64,000 nt of DNA from Streptomyces sp. NRRL B-3428. Its GTDB lineage: Bacteria; Actinomycetota; Actinomycetes; Streptomycetales; Streptomycetaceae. The stretch lies in the NCBI GenBank assembly GCA_000721375.1, contig JOGW01000002.1, positions 868,001-932,000 on the forward strand, written 5' to 3'. Shown here piece after piece: positions 7,867 through 16,895 of this stretch. The position numbers and the translations under genes were made by a program. Positions within the stretch are counted from its first letter, which is position 1. Every line of letters begins with the position of its first letter. The notes under the pieces were generated by a model that ran no database searches, was not told where the DNA came from, and was given only the letters and a program-made list of their open reading frames with translations.

Positions 7867-8397
7867 TCAGCCGGAGCCCTCGACCTCGTCGAGCGCCCGC
7901 TCAAGCCACTCCACCCAGAAGGTCTCCAGGTCGATCCCGCCCCGCAGCACCAGGTGCTGGAGGCGGTCGGCGGTCTCGGGGGCGGGGAAGTCGCGGGCCT
8001 CGATCGCCTCGTACTCCGCCAGCTGCGCCCGGTGCAGCTCCAGATGGCGCCGGAGTTCGGACGCGAGCCCCTCGCGGCCGACCACGCCCGCCGCCCGCAC
8101 CCGCAGCGGCAGCGGATCGCGGATCGGCCGCGGGTCCTCCGGGCGTGCGACCCAGGCGGCGAGCTCCTCGCGGCCCGCCGCCAACACCTCGTACTCCTTC
8201 TTCGAACCCCGCGAAGGCCCCTGCGAGGGCAGCGCCCGGATCAGTCCGGACTCCTCCAGGCGCCCCAGCTCCCGGTAGATCTGCTGATGCGAGGCCGACC
8301 AGAAGTAGCCGATCGACTTGTCGAAGCGGCGAGTCAGCTCCAGGCCGGACGAGGGCTTCTCCAGCAGGGCGGTCAGGATCGCGTGCGGCAGGGACAT
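7867..8397 (-). CDS. PadR family transcriptional regulator
   Basis: The 176-residue protein starts MSLPHAILTALLEKPSSGLE, the standard PadR winged-helix opening, with the recognition part SHQQIYRELGRLEESGLI and the wing SRGSKKEYEVLAAGREEL. The C-terminal half is a helical dimerisation domain (Vir_act_alpha_C-like). PadR regulators respond to small phenolic or toxic ligands. The start lies 10 bp after the stop of the dienoyl-CoA reductase gene and has only a weak SD, so translation is probably coupled. It may control its own operon. Confidence 0.85.
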   Translation of the reverse strand: MSLPHAILTALLEKPSSGLELTRRFDKSIGYFWSASHQQIYRELGRLEESGLIRALPSQGPSRGSKKEYEVLAAGREELAAWVARPEDPRPIRDPLPLRVRAAGVVGREGLASELRRHLELHRAQLAEYEAIEARDFPAPETADRLQHLVLRGGIDLETFWVEWLERALDEVEGSG

Positions 8398-8407
8398 CAG
8401 CGGCCCG

Positions 8408-10429
8408 TCACAGGGACGCGGCCAGTTCGGTGCCCTGCTTGATCGCCCGCTTCGCGTCGAGCTCGGCGGCCACGTCGGCGCCTCCGATGACATGCACGTT
8501 CGCTCCGGCGGCGAGCAGCGCGTCGTACAGCGCGCGGCGCGGCTCCTGCCCCGAGCACAGCACGACGGTGTCCACGTCGAGCACCGAGCTCTGTCCGTCC
8601 ACCGAGATGTGCAGTCCGGCGTCGTCGATACGGTCGTACGTGACGCCCGCGACCATCTTCACGCCCCGGTGCTTGAGCTCGGTGCGGTGGATCCAGCCCG
8701 TCGTCTTGCCGAGCCCGGCACCGACCTTGCTCGCCTTGCGCTGCAGCAGGTGGACCTGGCGCGGGGGCAGCGGCCGCTCCGGCTCGTTGAGCCCGCCGCG
8801 CGTGCGGTACTCCATGTCGACGCCCCACTGCCGGAAGTACACGGCCGGGTCCGCGCTCGCGCCCTCGCCGCCGTCGGTGAGGAACTCGGCGACGTCGAAG
8901 CCGATACCGCCGGCCCCGATCACCGCGACCTTCTCCCCCACCTCGGCGCCGCCCTGCAGCACGTCGAGGTAGCTGAGCACGCTCGGGTGGTCGACCCCGG
9001 GGATCGAGGGCGTGCGCGGCTCCACTCCGGTGGCGATCACGATCTCGTCGTACGAGCCTCCGGAGAGGTCTTCCGCCTCGACCCGCACACCCAGCTTGAC
9101 GTCCACACCGCGCTCTTCGAGCTGTACGCGGAAGTAGCGGATCGTCTCGTCGAACTCCTGCTTGCCGGGGACCTTGCGGGCCACGTTCAGCTGGCCGCCG
9201 ATCTCCTCGGCCGCGTCGAAGAGGGTGACCTGGTGGCCGCGTTCGGCGGCGGAGACCGCGCAGGCGAGACCGGCCGGACCCGCGCCGACGACGGCGACGT
9301 GCTTGACGCGCCGCACCGGACCGAGGTTCAGCTCCGTCTCGTGGCAGGCGCGCGGGTTGACCAGACAGGAGGTGATCTTCCCGCTGAAGGTGTGGTCGAG
9401 GCAGGCCTGGTTGCAGCCGATGCAGGTGTTGATCGTCTCGGGCCGGCCCTCGGCGGCCTTCGCCACGAACTCCGGGTCGGCGAGGAAGGGCCGGGCGAGC
9501 GAGACCAGGTCCGCGTGGCCCTCGGCCAGCAACTCCTCGGCCTTCTCAGGGGTGTTGATGCGGTTGCTGGTGACCAGCGGGATCTCGACCGCGCCCATGA
9601 CCTTCTTGGTCACCCAGGCGAACGCGCCGCGCGGCACGCTGGTGGCGATGGTCGGGATGCGCGCCTCGTGCCAGCCGATACCGGTGTTGAGGATGTTGGC
9701 GCCGGCCGCCTCGATCTCGCGGGCGAGCGTGACGACCTCGTCCAGCGAGGAGCCGCCGGGCACGAGGTCGAGCATGGAGAGCCGGTAGACGATCAGGAAG
9801 TCACGGCCGAGGCGGGCGCGCGTACGGCGCACGATCTCGACGGGGAACCGCATCCGGTTCTCGTACGAGCCGCCCCAGCGGTCGGTGCGGTGGTTGGTCT
9901 GCGCGGCGATGAACTCGTTGATCAGATAGCCCTCGGAGCCCATGATCTCGACGCCGTCGTACCCGGCCTTCTTGGCGAGCACGGCGGTGCGCACGAAGTC
10001 CTCGACGGTGCGCTCGACCTCGTCGTCGCTCAACTCGTGGGGTACGAAAGGTGAGATGGGCGCCTGGAGCGGGCTCGGGGCGACCAGGTCCTTGTGGTAC
10101 GCGTACCGCCCGAAGTGCAGGATCTGCATCGCGATCCGGCCGCCCTCGCGGTGCACGGCGTCGGTGACGACGCGGTGCCGCGCCGCCTCCTCGTCGGTGG
10201 TGAGCTTCGCACCGCCCTCGTACGGGCGGGCCGCGTCGTTGGGCGCGATACCGCCGGTGACGATCAGGCCCGCGCCGCCACGGGCGCGCTCCGCGTAGAA
10301 GGCCGCCATCCGCTCGAAGCCGCGCTCGGCCTCTTCGAGACCGACGTGCATCGAGCCCATCACGACCCGGTTGGGCAGGGCGAGAAAGCCCAGGTCAAGG
10401 GGGGTCATGAGATGGGGGTAGGCACTCAT
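8408..10429 (-). CDS. fadH: 2,4-dienoyl-CoA reductase (NADPH), FadH type
   Basis: The 673-residue length matches FadH. An N-terminal old-yellow-enzyme TIM barrel (1-360) binds FMN, with motifs such as GYDGVEIMGSEGYLINEF and RTDRWGGSYENR. A 4Fe-4S motif follows: CIGCNQACLD then SCLVNP. The C-terminal half holds FAD (VAVVGAGPAGLACA) and NAD(P) (VAVIGAGGIGFD) Rossmann folds. It removes double bonds at even positions during degradation of unsaturated fatty acids. ATG 10429 follows GAGGAG. An inverted-repeat operator and a TetR gene lie upstream, and a PadR gene is downstream in the same transcription unit. Confidence 0.9.
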   Translation of the reverse strand: MSAYPHLMTPLDLGFLALPNRVVMGSMHVGLEEAERGFERMAAFYAERARGGAGLIVTGGIAPNDAARPYEGGAKLTTDEEAARHRVVTDAVHREGGRIAMQILHFGRYAYHKDLVAPSPLQAPISPFVPHELSDDEVERTVEDFVRTAVLAKKAGYDGVEIMGSEGYLINEFIAAQTNHRTDRWGGSYENRMRFPVEIVRRTRARLGRDFLIVYRLSMLDLVPGGSSLDEVVTLAREIEAAGANILNTGIGWHEARIPTIATSVPRGAFAWVTKKVMGAVEIPLVTSNRINTPEKAEELLAEGHADLVSLARPFLADPEFVAKAAEGRPETINTCIGCNQACLDHTFSGKITSCLVNPRACHETELNLGPVRRVKHVAVVGAGPAGLACAVSAAERGHQVTLFDAAEEIGGQLNVARKVPGKQEFDETIRYFRVQLEERGVDVKLGVRVEAEDLSGGSYDEIVIATGVEPRTPSIPGVDHPSVLSYLDVLQGGAEVGEKVAVIGAGGIGFDVAEFLTDGGEGASADPAVYFRQWGVDMEYRTRGGLNEPERPLPPRQVHLLQRKASKVGAGLGKTTGWIHRTELKHRGVKMVAGVTYDRIDDAGLHISVDGQSSVLDVDTVVLCSGQEPRRALYDALLAAGANVHVIGGADVAAELDAKRAIKQGTELAASL

Positions 10430-10514
10430 CCGGGGCTCCTCGATACGGCAGGGACGGCAGCAGGGGCGGCCACGGCGGTCGACCGCGCCGGCAGGGGTGT
10501 GCACCCGGACTCAT

Positions 10515-10533
10515 TATGCAACTGGTTGCACAA
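10515..10533. promoter_or_regulatory. Candidate TetR operator before fadH
   Basis: TGCAAC-TG-GTTGCA (10517-10530) is a perfect 6-2-6 inverted repeat, extended by TT/AA on the outside. It is in the spacer between the TetR gene and fadH, 86 bp before the fadH start. Size and symmetry fit a TetR-family operator. Confidence 0.6.
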
Positions 10534-10570
10534 AGGGGTAGGGGATGGCGATGGGGGGTGCGTCACACCC

Positions 10571-11629
10571 TCAGCGCACCCGCACGGGAGCGGCCGCCGC
10601 ATGGCAGGCGCCCCGGCCGTGCGCGAGCGCGGTGACCCGGCCGTCCTCGATCCGTACCGCCGCCTCGGTACGGTCGTCCGCCCCGTCGAGGCCCAGCGCC
10701 TGCGCGAACGCCCCGGACTCGTCGTACACGAGCTGGAGGGCGGGCCGCAGGGACGGCGGGAAGACGGACAGCAGACAGGTGCTCAGCTCGGCGAGGGTCA
10801 GGCGGGTGAGCGGAGCGAGTTCATGCGGATCGGCGGTGACGAGCACCGCGGTGACCTGGGCGCCGGGCGGCGCCGAACGCACCAACTCCTCTACCGCTTC
10901 GAGGCGTTGCAGCCCGAGGACCGCGAGCACACCGTCACCGTCGCGCAGCCGGGCGGGCCGGCCGCGCAGGATGTCGGTGGCGGGCGGTGGCGACCAGGTC
11001 CTGTCGACCGGTTCGGCGGGCACCGCGTACGGGAGATGCGCGGGCGGCCATGAGCCGTCGTCCGCCAGCTCGGCCAGTCGCTCGCAGGCGGTGATCGCGT
11101 CGAAGGGATCGACGAACCCCGGCGCGGAGTCGGCCAGTTGACGGGCACCGTGCAAAAAGGTCAGCGCGGCCTGCGCCGCACGCACCATACGGCGGTCCGG
11201 CGCGAGCGCTTCGAGACACAGCGACAGGACGATCGCGTCGAGTCCGAGGAGCTGGGCGTACGCGCCCCGTGTGCCCTCCTCGGCGAGGATCTCCTGCTGC
11301 AGCCGGCTGCCGAGCCGGCCGTGCTCGGAGGTCAGCGGCAGCCGTGTGAGCAGGATGCGGGCGAACTCGCCGAGCGCTTCGGCGGGCGATTGCGGGACCT
11401 TGGAGCGCCGCGGCCCGGCGCCGTCGGCCAGCTCCGCGAGTACGGAGAAGTAGAGCGCCCGCTTGCCCGAGAAGTTGGAGTACACCGCGCCCCGTGTGAG
11501 GCCCGCGCGCTCGGCGATGGCATCGACCTTGGCGCCGTCGAAGCCCCGCGCGGCGAACTCGGCGCGGGCCGCGGCGAGCACCTTCGCCCGGTTCTGCGCC
11601 TGCAGCTCCACTCTGCTGAGCCGGGTCAT
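10571..11629 (-). CDS. TetR family regulator with C-terminal redoxin-like domain
   Basis: The 352-residue product is long for TetR (usually about 200). Residues 12-60 form the helix-turn-helix (VDAIAERAGLTRGAVYSNFSGKRAL), and about 75-195 the usual ligand/dimer helices. The extra part (about 229-340) reads like a thioredoxin-fold redoxin: AQVTAVLVTADPHELAPLTR, then SLRPALQLVYDESGAFAQAL, then AAVRIEDGRV. No CxxC or peroxidatic Cys is visible at the expected place, so it is probably a sensor or structural fold, not an enzyme. It lies just upstream of fadH on the same strand, with an inverted repeat between them, so fadH is a likely target. Confidence 0.82.
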   Translation of the reverse strand: MTRLSRVELQAQNRAKVLAAARAEFAARGFDGAKVDAIAERAGLTRGAVYSNFSGKRALYFSVLAELADGAGPRRSKVPQSPAEALGEFARILLTRLPLTSEHGRLGSRLQQEILAEEGTRGAYAQLLGLDAIVLSLCLEALAPDRRMVRAAQAALTFLHGARQLADSAPGFVDPFDAITACERLAELADDGSWPPAHLPYAVPAEPVDRTWSPPPATDILRGRPARLRDGDGVLAVLGLQRLEAVEELVRSAPPGAQVTAVLVTADPHELAPLTRLTLAELSTCLLSVFPPSLRPALQLVYDESGAFAQALGLDGADDRTEAAVRIEDGRVTALAHGRGACHAAAAPVRVR

Positions 11630-11807
11630 CCACCTCGCCCTTCACTGTCGCACCGGCGCCCCTTATAGCGGCTGCGCGGGCCGAAATCCCCGTTTCGCCA
11701 GGCACGTTGCCGTTGGCACGCCGGTCACGTTACCGTCACCAGTCAGACGGTTCAGATGATGCCGTCATTTGAAATCCGCGTCACGTGGTCGAGGGAGACG
11801 AATCCGA

Positions 11808-13058
11808 GTGGCACGAGTCGGTGACAGCGGCTCCCTGTTGACCTGCACATTCTGCGGGAAGAGCCAGAAGTCGGTCCGAAAGCTCATCGCAGGCCCTGGC
11901 GGTATCTGCATCTGCGACGAGTGCGTGGGCCTGTGCAACGAGCTCATCGCGGAGGAGCTGGTGGAGGCCGCGGACGGCGTACCGGCCGAACTGCCGACGC
12001 CCCGCGAGATCTTCGAGCATCTGGAGAGTTACGTCATCGGCCAGGAGGAGGCCAAGCGGACGCTCGCGGTGGCGGTCTACAACCACTACAAGCGGATACG
12101 CAACGGCGCCGCCGGCGACAGTGACGTGGAGCTCGGCAAGTCGAACGTGCTGCTCGTCGGGCCGACCGGCTGCGGCAAGACCTACCTGGTCCAGACGCTG
12201 GCCAAGATCCTCGACGTACCCTTCGCGATCGCCGACGCCACCGCGCTCACCGAGGCGGGCTATGTCGGCGAGGACGTGGAGAACATCCTGCTCAAGCTGG
12301 TGCAGGCGGCCGACCACGACATCGACCGCGCCCAGCGCGGGATCATCTACATCGATGAGATCGACAAGGTCGCGCGCAAGAGCGAGGGCCCCTCGCTGAC
12401 CCGCGACGTCAGCGGCGAAGGCGTTCAGCAGGCGCTGCTCAAGATCCTCGAAGGGACCGTCGCGTCCATCCCGCCGCAGGGCGGCCGCAAGCACCCGGGC
12501 CAGGAGTTCATCCAACTCGACACGACGAACGTCCTGTTCATCGTGGGCGGCGCCTTCGCCGGCCTGGAGGACATCGTCGAGCGCCGCTCGTCACGGCGCA
12601 CCATCGGCTTCGGTCCGACACCGCTGCGCACCCCGGAGCCCCTGAGCGAGGTGACGGCCGCGGATCTGCGCGAGTTCGGGCTCATCCCGGAGTTCGTGGG
12701 ACGCCTTCCGCGTACGGCCACGGTGCACGCCCTGGACCGTACGGCCTTGATCCGTATCCTCACCGAACCGCGCAACGCGCTGGTCAAGCAGTACCAGAAG
12801 CTCTTCGAACTCGACGGTGTGGAGCTGGAGTTCACCGACGAGGCCATCGCCGCGGTCGCCGACCAGGCGCTGCTTCGACGCACCGGGGCGCGGGCGGCCC
12901 GCAGCGTCCTGGAGGAGGTGCTGCTCAACGTGATGTACGAGGTGCCGAGCCGGGACGACGTGGCGCGGGTGGTCATCACGCATGAGACGGTCCTCGACCG
13001 TGTGAACCCGACGCTCATCCCCCGTCCGCCGCAGGGATGGGACGAGCAGTCGGCGTAG
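11808..13058 (+). CDS. clpX: ClpX-like AAA+ unfoldase (solitary copy)
   Basis: The 416-residue protein has the full ClpX plan. The zinc-binding domain uses Cys13, Cys16, Cys36 and Cys39. Walker A is GPTGCGKT (118-125; Ser is usual for the Cys), pore loop GYVG (151-154), Walker B IIYIDEID (179-186), GGRKHP loop (225-230) and the ClpP-binding IGF loop (266-268). It should thus unfold substrates for ClpP. GTG 11808 matches the family start MARxGD and has GAGGGAG upstream. No clpP or tig gene is near, so this may be a second ClpX beside the main clpP-linked one (inferred). Confidence 0.88.
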   Translation: MARVGDSGSLLTCTFCGKSQKSVRKLIAGPGGICICDECVGLCNELIAEELVEAADGVPAELPTPREIFEHLESYVIGQEEAKRTLAVAVYNHYKRIRNGAAGDSDVELGKSNVLLVGPTGCGKTYLVQTLAKILDVPFAIADATALTEAGYVGEDVENILLKLVQAADHDIDRAQRGIIYIDEIDKVARKSEGPSLTRDVSGEGVQQALLKILEGTVASIPPQGGRKHPGQEFIQLDTTNVLFIVGGAFAGLEDIVERRSSRRTIGFGPTPLRTPEPLSEVTAADLREFGLIPEFVGRLPRTATVHALDRTALIRILTEPRNALVKQYQKLFELDGVELEFTDEAIAAVADQALLRRTGARAARSVLEEVLLNVMYEVPSRDDVARVVITHETVLDRVNPTLIPRPPQGWDEQSA

Positions 13059-13112
13059 TCCGTACGCGAAAAGGGAGCCCACCCCCGCCGGGCGGGATGT
13101 TTCCATGGAGGC

Positions 13113-13751
13113 ATGCCCTCCACCGAAAGCCTGCTCGCCTTCGCGGCGATGTCCTTCCTGCTGATAGTCGTGCCCGGCCCCAGCGTCCTCTTCGTAATCG
13201 GGCGCGCGCTCGCCCAGGGCCGCCGGGCCGCCCTCACCACGGTCGTGGGCAATACGCTCGGTGCGTACGTCCTGGTCGTGGCCGTGGCCCTCGGGGTCGG
13301 TGCGATCGTGGAGCGGTCGGTGCTGGTCTTCACCGCGCTGAAGCTGGTGGGCGCCGCGTATCTGGTCTATCTGGGCGTGAAGGCCTTCCGTGCCCGGGGC
13401 TCGCTGGCCGCCGAGTTCGCCGGGGGCGGCGCCGAACGCGGTGGGCTGCGCACCCTGTGGGAGGGTTTCGCGGTCGGGGTGGCCAATCCCAAGACGATCG
13501 TCTTCTTCGCCGCCGTACTGCCGCAGTTCGTGGACCGCTCCGCCGGTCACGTGGCGGCCCAGATGCTGCTCCTCGGCCTGGTCTTCAACCTGATCGCGGT
13601 GGTCTGCGACAGCATCTGGGGCCTGACGGCCGCCTCCGCCCGCACCTGGTTCGGACGCTCCCCGCGGCGCCTCGCCATGGTCGGCGGTACGGGCGGGCTC
13701 GCGATGGTCGGTCTCGGCGTGACGATCGCGGTGACCGGGCGCAAGGACTGA
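13113..13751 (+). CDS. LysE/RhtB family amino-acid exporter
   Basis: A 212-residue inner-membrane protein with six hydrophobic segments and the family signature FLLIVVPGPSVLFVIGRAL near the N-terminus, followed by GRRAALTTVVGNTLGAY and the later FAVGVANPKTIVFFAAVLPQF. Family members export amino acids or related small molecules. GGAGG lies five bases before the ATG. It follows the ClpX gene by 54 bp on the same strand; a functional link is not apparent. Confidence 0.88.
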   Translation: MPSTESLLAFAAMSFLLIVVPGPSVLFVIGRALAQGRRAALTTVVGNTLGAYVLVVAVALGVGAIVERSVLVFTALKLVGAAYLVYLGVKAFRARGSLAAEFAGGGAERGGLRTLWEGFAVGVANPKTIVFFAAVLPQFVDRSAGHVAAQMLLLGLVFNLIAVVCDSIWGLTAASARTWFGRSPRRLAMVGGTGGLAMVGLGVTIAVTGRKD

Positions 13752-13821
13752 GGTGGCGTAGGGGCCGTACGGACTCGGGCGGGGTACGGGCCGTAAGAGC
13801 TGAGGTGGCGTACGGGCCGCC

Positions 13822-14334
13822 CTACCGGTAGTCGTCCGGGTGGTCCTGCATCCAGGTGTTGATGCGGTCGCGGACGCCGATCAGTTCCTTCATATGCGCT
13901 TCGAGGTTCTCGGTCGAGGTGTCGCCCCCGAGGGTCTTGGTCAACTCGGCCATCCAGGCGAGGGGTTCGGGGAAGTGGCCCGGGCCCTTCGGGTCGTTCT
14001 TCATCGACGCTTCCAGACCGGTGAGCTCCTCGTGGACCCGCCCGAGGTAGTACGCGCAGTCCCCAGCGCCCGGTGTGCAGGTCTCCTGGAGTGTGGCCTG
14101 GAGTCCCGCGAAGGCGTCGCGGACCAGTTCCGGGCCGGGGGTCATCCGGTCCCCGGTGCCCTGGCCCTCCGCGGCCGGATCGCCCGAGGGCGACTCCGCC
14201 GCAGCGGGTGTGGCCGTCACGGAGGGCGCACCCTTGGGCGGCCGGCCCTCGCCGTCGCCCCCGCCCGCCGAACAGCCCGCCAGTGCCGCGGCCAGCAGCA
14301 CGGCCGCTGCCACCACTCCCCGTACGTCCTTCAT
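13822..14334 (-). CDS. Putative lipoprotein of unknown function
   Basis: The 170-residue product has a lipoprotein signal (MKDVRGVVAAAVLLAAALAGC) with lipobox LAGC. A low-complexity Gly/Pro/Ala/Ser linker (about 22-60) leads to a helical domain with two Cys in CTPGAGDCAYYLG and the C-terminal INTWMQDHPDDYR. The start at 14334 is preceded by GAGGAGGG. I do not recognise the domain; it is probably anchored on the outer face of the membrane. Confidence 0.72.
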   Translation of the reverse strand: MKDVRGVVAAAVLLAAALAGCSAGGGDGEGRPPKGAPSVTATPAAAESPSGDPAAEGQGTGDRMTPGPELVRDAFAGLQATLQETCTPGAGDCAYYLGRVHEELTGLEASMKNDPKGPGHFPEPLAWMAELTKTLGGDTSTENLEAHMKELIGVRDRINTWMQDHPDDYR

Positions 14335-14456
14335 GTGGTCGAGCCCTCCTCGGACCGGTACGCGCTGATCGCGGCACATCATGACTGATCGGCGTTTCGC
14401 ACGGAACGGGCAGGGCTCTTGGCGTGGGATGTGCTCAGCGTGGGGCCGCTCAGCAC

Positions 14457-15152
14457 TCAGCTGGCGGAGGCGGAGGACGCCGCCAGTAGAGCGTCCACGA
14501 AGACCCTCAGCCCCTGCGGATAGTGGTCGACGGCGGCGAACGCTCCCCAGTTCCCCGAGAGCGCGGCCAGCTGCGGGATGCGCGCGGTGTCGAGAGGATC
14601 ACGGAAGGTCGGGCGCTCCCTGCCCTCCCAACGGCGGGCCGTCCGCGTACGGACCAGGACCTCGCCGATCGTGTAGTACCAGACGCTCCGGAAGAGCTGG
14701 ACGCTCTGCTCGGGCGTACAGCCGTAGGCGTCGGCGCCGGCCACGATCTCCTCGACGAACCACAGCGCCGACTCGTCGAGCAGCGCCACGAAGCCGTCGA
14801 CGCTCACCGCCTCCGCGGCCCAGGGCCAGCCGATCAGCATGTCGTGCATCGCGAGCGCGGCCACGACGATGCGCTCGCGCGGCTCCTGCGGCAGCTCGGG
14901 CCGCTCCATCTGCACGATGTGATGGTTGAGCAGCTGGATCAGCAGCTCTTCCTTGTCGCCGAAGTGGTGATACAGCGTGGTGGCCCCGATCCCCAGCTCG
15001 GCGGCGAGCCGCCGGATGGAGAGCTTCTCCCAGCCGTCGCGGTCGATGAGCAGCCGGGCCGCCTCAAGGATCTCCGTACGCGAGGTGACGGGCGGCCGGC
15101 CGGTGCGGCCGCTGCCGCCGCTGCGGCCGGTTGCTGCGCGGGGTCGTGACAT
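14457..15152 (-). CDS. TetR family repressor of the adjacent MFS pump
   Basis: The 231-residue protein has an Arg/Gly-rich N-tail, then a TetR helix-turn-helix (about 25-70: ILEAARLLIDRDGWEKLSIR, LGIGATTLYHHFGDKEEL) and a TetR_C-type helical ligand domain. The layout is like TetR/TcmR pump regulators. It is divergent from the MFS gene, with a perfect 28-bp palindrome between them, so it very likely represses both genes until a drug-like ligand binds. ATG 15152 was chosen as the only good start just before the conserved region. Confidence 0.87.
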   Translation of the reverse strand: MSRPRAATGRSGGSGRTGRPPVTSRTEILEAARLLIDRDGWEKLSIRRLAAELGIGATTLYHHFGDKEELLIQLLNHHIVQMERPELPQEPRERIVVAALAMHDMLIGWPWAAEAVSVDGFVALLDESALWFVEEIVAGADAYGCTPEQSVQLFRSVWYYTIGEVLVRTRTARRWEGRERPTFRDPLDTARIPQLAALSGNWGAFAAVDHYPQGLRVFVDALLAASSASAS

Positions 15153-15247
15153 CGCCCCATCATGCCGCGCCCGCCGCCCGGCCGGGCAACTCCCCCTCCC
15201 CCACCTGGCGTTCAACGCTTGTTCCTTCCCTTGCCCTGCCCACGATG

Positions 15248-15275
15248 CTACTTTCGGAACGCGTTCCGAAAGTAG
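15248..15275. promoter_or_regulatory. Perfect 28-bp palindromic operator
   Basis: The half-site CTACTTTCGGAACG is followed directly by its exact reverse complement, ending at 15275. It is centred between the divergent TetR (start 15152) and MFS (start 15390) genes, the standard position for a TetR-family operator controlling both promoters. Confidence 0.85.
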
Positions 15276-15302
15276 GCGACAACGACTTGGAGCGCTACCC
15301 CG

Positions 15303-15346
15303 GCATGCCCTGAGGGACTCCTGCATGCCCTGAGGGACTCCTCCGT
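15303..15346 (+). repeat. Short tandem repeat in the MFS leader
   Basis: A 20-bp unit, GCATGCCCTGAGGGACTCCT, occurs twice in tandem, with a degenerate third partial copy (GTGCCCTGCGGGGCTC) to about 15361. It lies between the operator and the MFS start codon. Each unit has an inner CCCTGAGGG palindrome. No function is known. Confidence 0.6.
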
Positions 15347-15389
15347 GCCCTGCGGGGCTCTCGCTTCCCGTACGAGAAAGAAGATCTCC

Positions 15390-16895
15390 ATGACCGACTC
15401 CCGCACACCGCACGCCACTTCACCCGGGACGACCGGGTCCTTAGCGCCGCGCACCGGACTCACTCTGGCCGCGGTCGCCGTCGTCCAGTTCCTGGTCTCC
15501 CTCGACCTTTCGGTCGTGAACGTGGGACTCCCCGAGATCGCCGCAGGGCTCGGCTTCGACGCGGGCGGTCTGCCGTGGGTGATCCACGCGTACGCCCTGA
15601 CCTTCGGCGGACTGCTGCTGCTCGGCGGCAAAGCGGCCGACCGCTACGGCCGCAAGCGCATGCTGCTGCTCGGCCTCGGCCTGTTCGGGGCATCCTCACT
15701 GCTCGGCGGATTCGCCCAGACTCCCTGGCAGTTGATCGCCGCGCGCGCCATACAGGGCGTCGGCGCGGCGGCGCTCGCACCCGCCGCACTCGCCCTGCTC
15801 GCGTCGACCTTCCCCTCAGGACCCGCGCGCGTACGGGCCTTCGGCGTGTGGAGCGCGATGAACGCGGCGGGCGGCGCGCTCGGCGTCCTGCTCGGCGGGG
15901 TGCTCACCGAGTACGCGGGCTGGCGCTGGGTGATGTTCGTGAACGTCCCCATGGCCGCCGTGGCCCTCGCTCTGACCTGGCGTATCGCCTCGGACACCGC
16001 GGCCGTACGCGGCGGCCGGCCCGACATCCTGGGCGCGGTGCTCGCGACCGCGGGCGTGACGCTCCTGGTCTTCGGAGTGGTCCGCACCGACGAACACGGC
16101 TGGACGTCGGCCACGACCCTCAGCACCCTGGCCTTCGCCGCCGCCCTGCTCGCGGCCTTCGTCACCGTGGAACGCATCGTGGAACGCACCGCGCGCCGCG
16201 AACCCCTGCTCCGCCTGGGCCTGTTGGCGAACCGCTCGGTCGCGGGCGGCGTCGCCTTCACGCTCCTGATCGGTACGGCGATGGCCCCGTCGTTCTACTT
16301 CATGTCGCTCTACCTCCAGCGGGTACTCGGCAACGGCCCCGCGGCGACCGGCCTGATGTTCATCCCGTTCACGATCGCCCTGATGGCGGGCGCGTTCCTG
16401 ACGGTCAAGCTCGGCCACCGAGTGCCGCCCCGTACCCTCCTGATCGCCGGCGCGCTACTCACGGCGGCGGGCTTCGCCTGGTTCGGCCTGATCAGCCCCG
16501 ACGGCTCGTTCCCGACCGACGTCCTGGGCCCGTCCCTCGTGGCCGGCACCGGCTTCGGCCTGTGCCTCGGCCCGGCGGTCTCGGTCGCGACGGCGGGCGT
16601 GGCCGCCGCGGAAGCGGGCACGGCCTCGGGCCTGCTCAACAGCGCGCGCCAGATCGGCGCATCGCTCGGCCTCGCGGCACTGGGGACGGCGGCCCAGGCC
16701 AGGACGGGGTCCGGCACCGGGGTGTCCGACCTCAACTCCGGGTATGCGCTGGGACTTACGCTCAGCGCGGGGTTGCTGGTGGGGGCGGCGGTGATCGCGG
16801 TGGCGGTGCTGAGGGGTCAGGGTGCGGGGCTCGCGGCGGGGGGTGCGGCTGGGGGCGCTGCAGGCGCGCGCTCCTCGGCCACGGCGGCCAAGTAG
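15390..16895 (+). CDS. MFS drug exporter, DHA2 (EmrB/QacA) family
   Basis: The 501-residue product has about 14 hydrophobic helices. Motif A is GGKAADRYGRKRMLLLG, the helix-1 signature is FLVSLDLSVVNVGLPEI, and motif C-like glycine-rich AAGGALGVLLGGVL appears in helix 5, all typical of proton-driven antiporters of the DHA2 group. ATG 15390 lies after an AAGAAG-type SD. It is divergent from a TetR gene and probably induced by the exported compound. The final 79 bp overlap the end of the opposing TetR gene. Confidence 0.9.
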   Translation: MTDSRTPHATSPGTTGSLAPRTGLTLAAVAVVQFLVSLDLSVVNVGLPEIAAGLGFDAGGLPWVIHAYALTFGGLLLLGGKAADRYGRKRMLLLGLGLFGASSLLGGFAQTPWQLIAARAIQGVGAAALAPAALALLASTFPSGPARVRAFGVWSAMNAAGGALGVLLGGVLTEYAGWRWVMFVNVPMAAVALALTWRIASDTAAVRGGRPDILGAVLATAGVTLLVFGVVRTDEHGWTSATTLSTLAFAAALLAAFVTVERIVERTARREPLLRLGLLANRSVAGGVAFTLLIGTAMAPSFYFMSLYLQRVLGNGPAATGLMFIPFTIALMAGAFLTVKLGHRVPPRTLLIAGALLTAAGFAWFGLISPDGSFPTDVLGPSLVAGTGFGLCLGPAVSVATAGVAAAEAGTASGLLNSARQIGASLGLAALGTAAQARTGSGTGVSDLNSGYALGLTLSAGLLVGAAVIAVAVLRGQGAGLAAGGAAGGAAGARSSATAAK

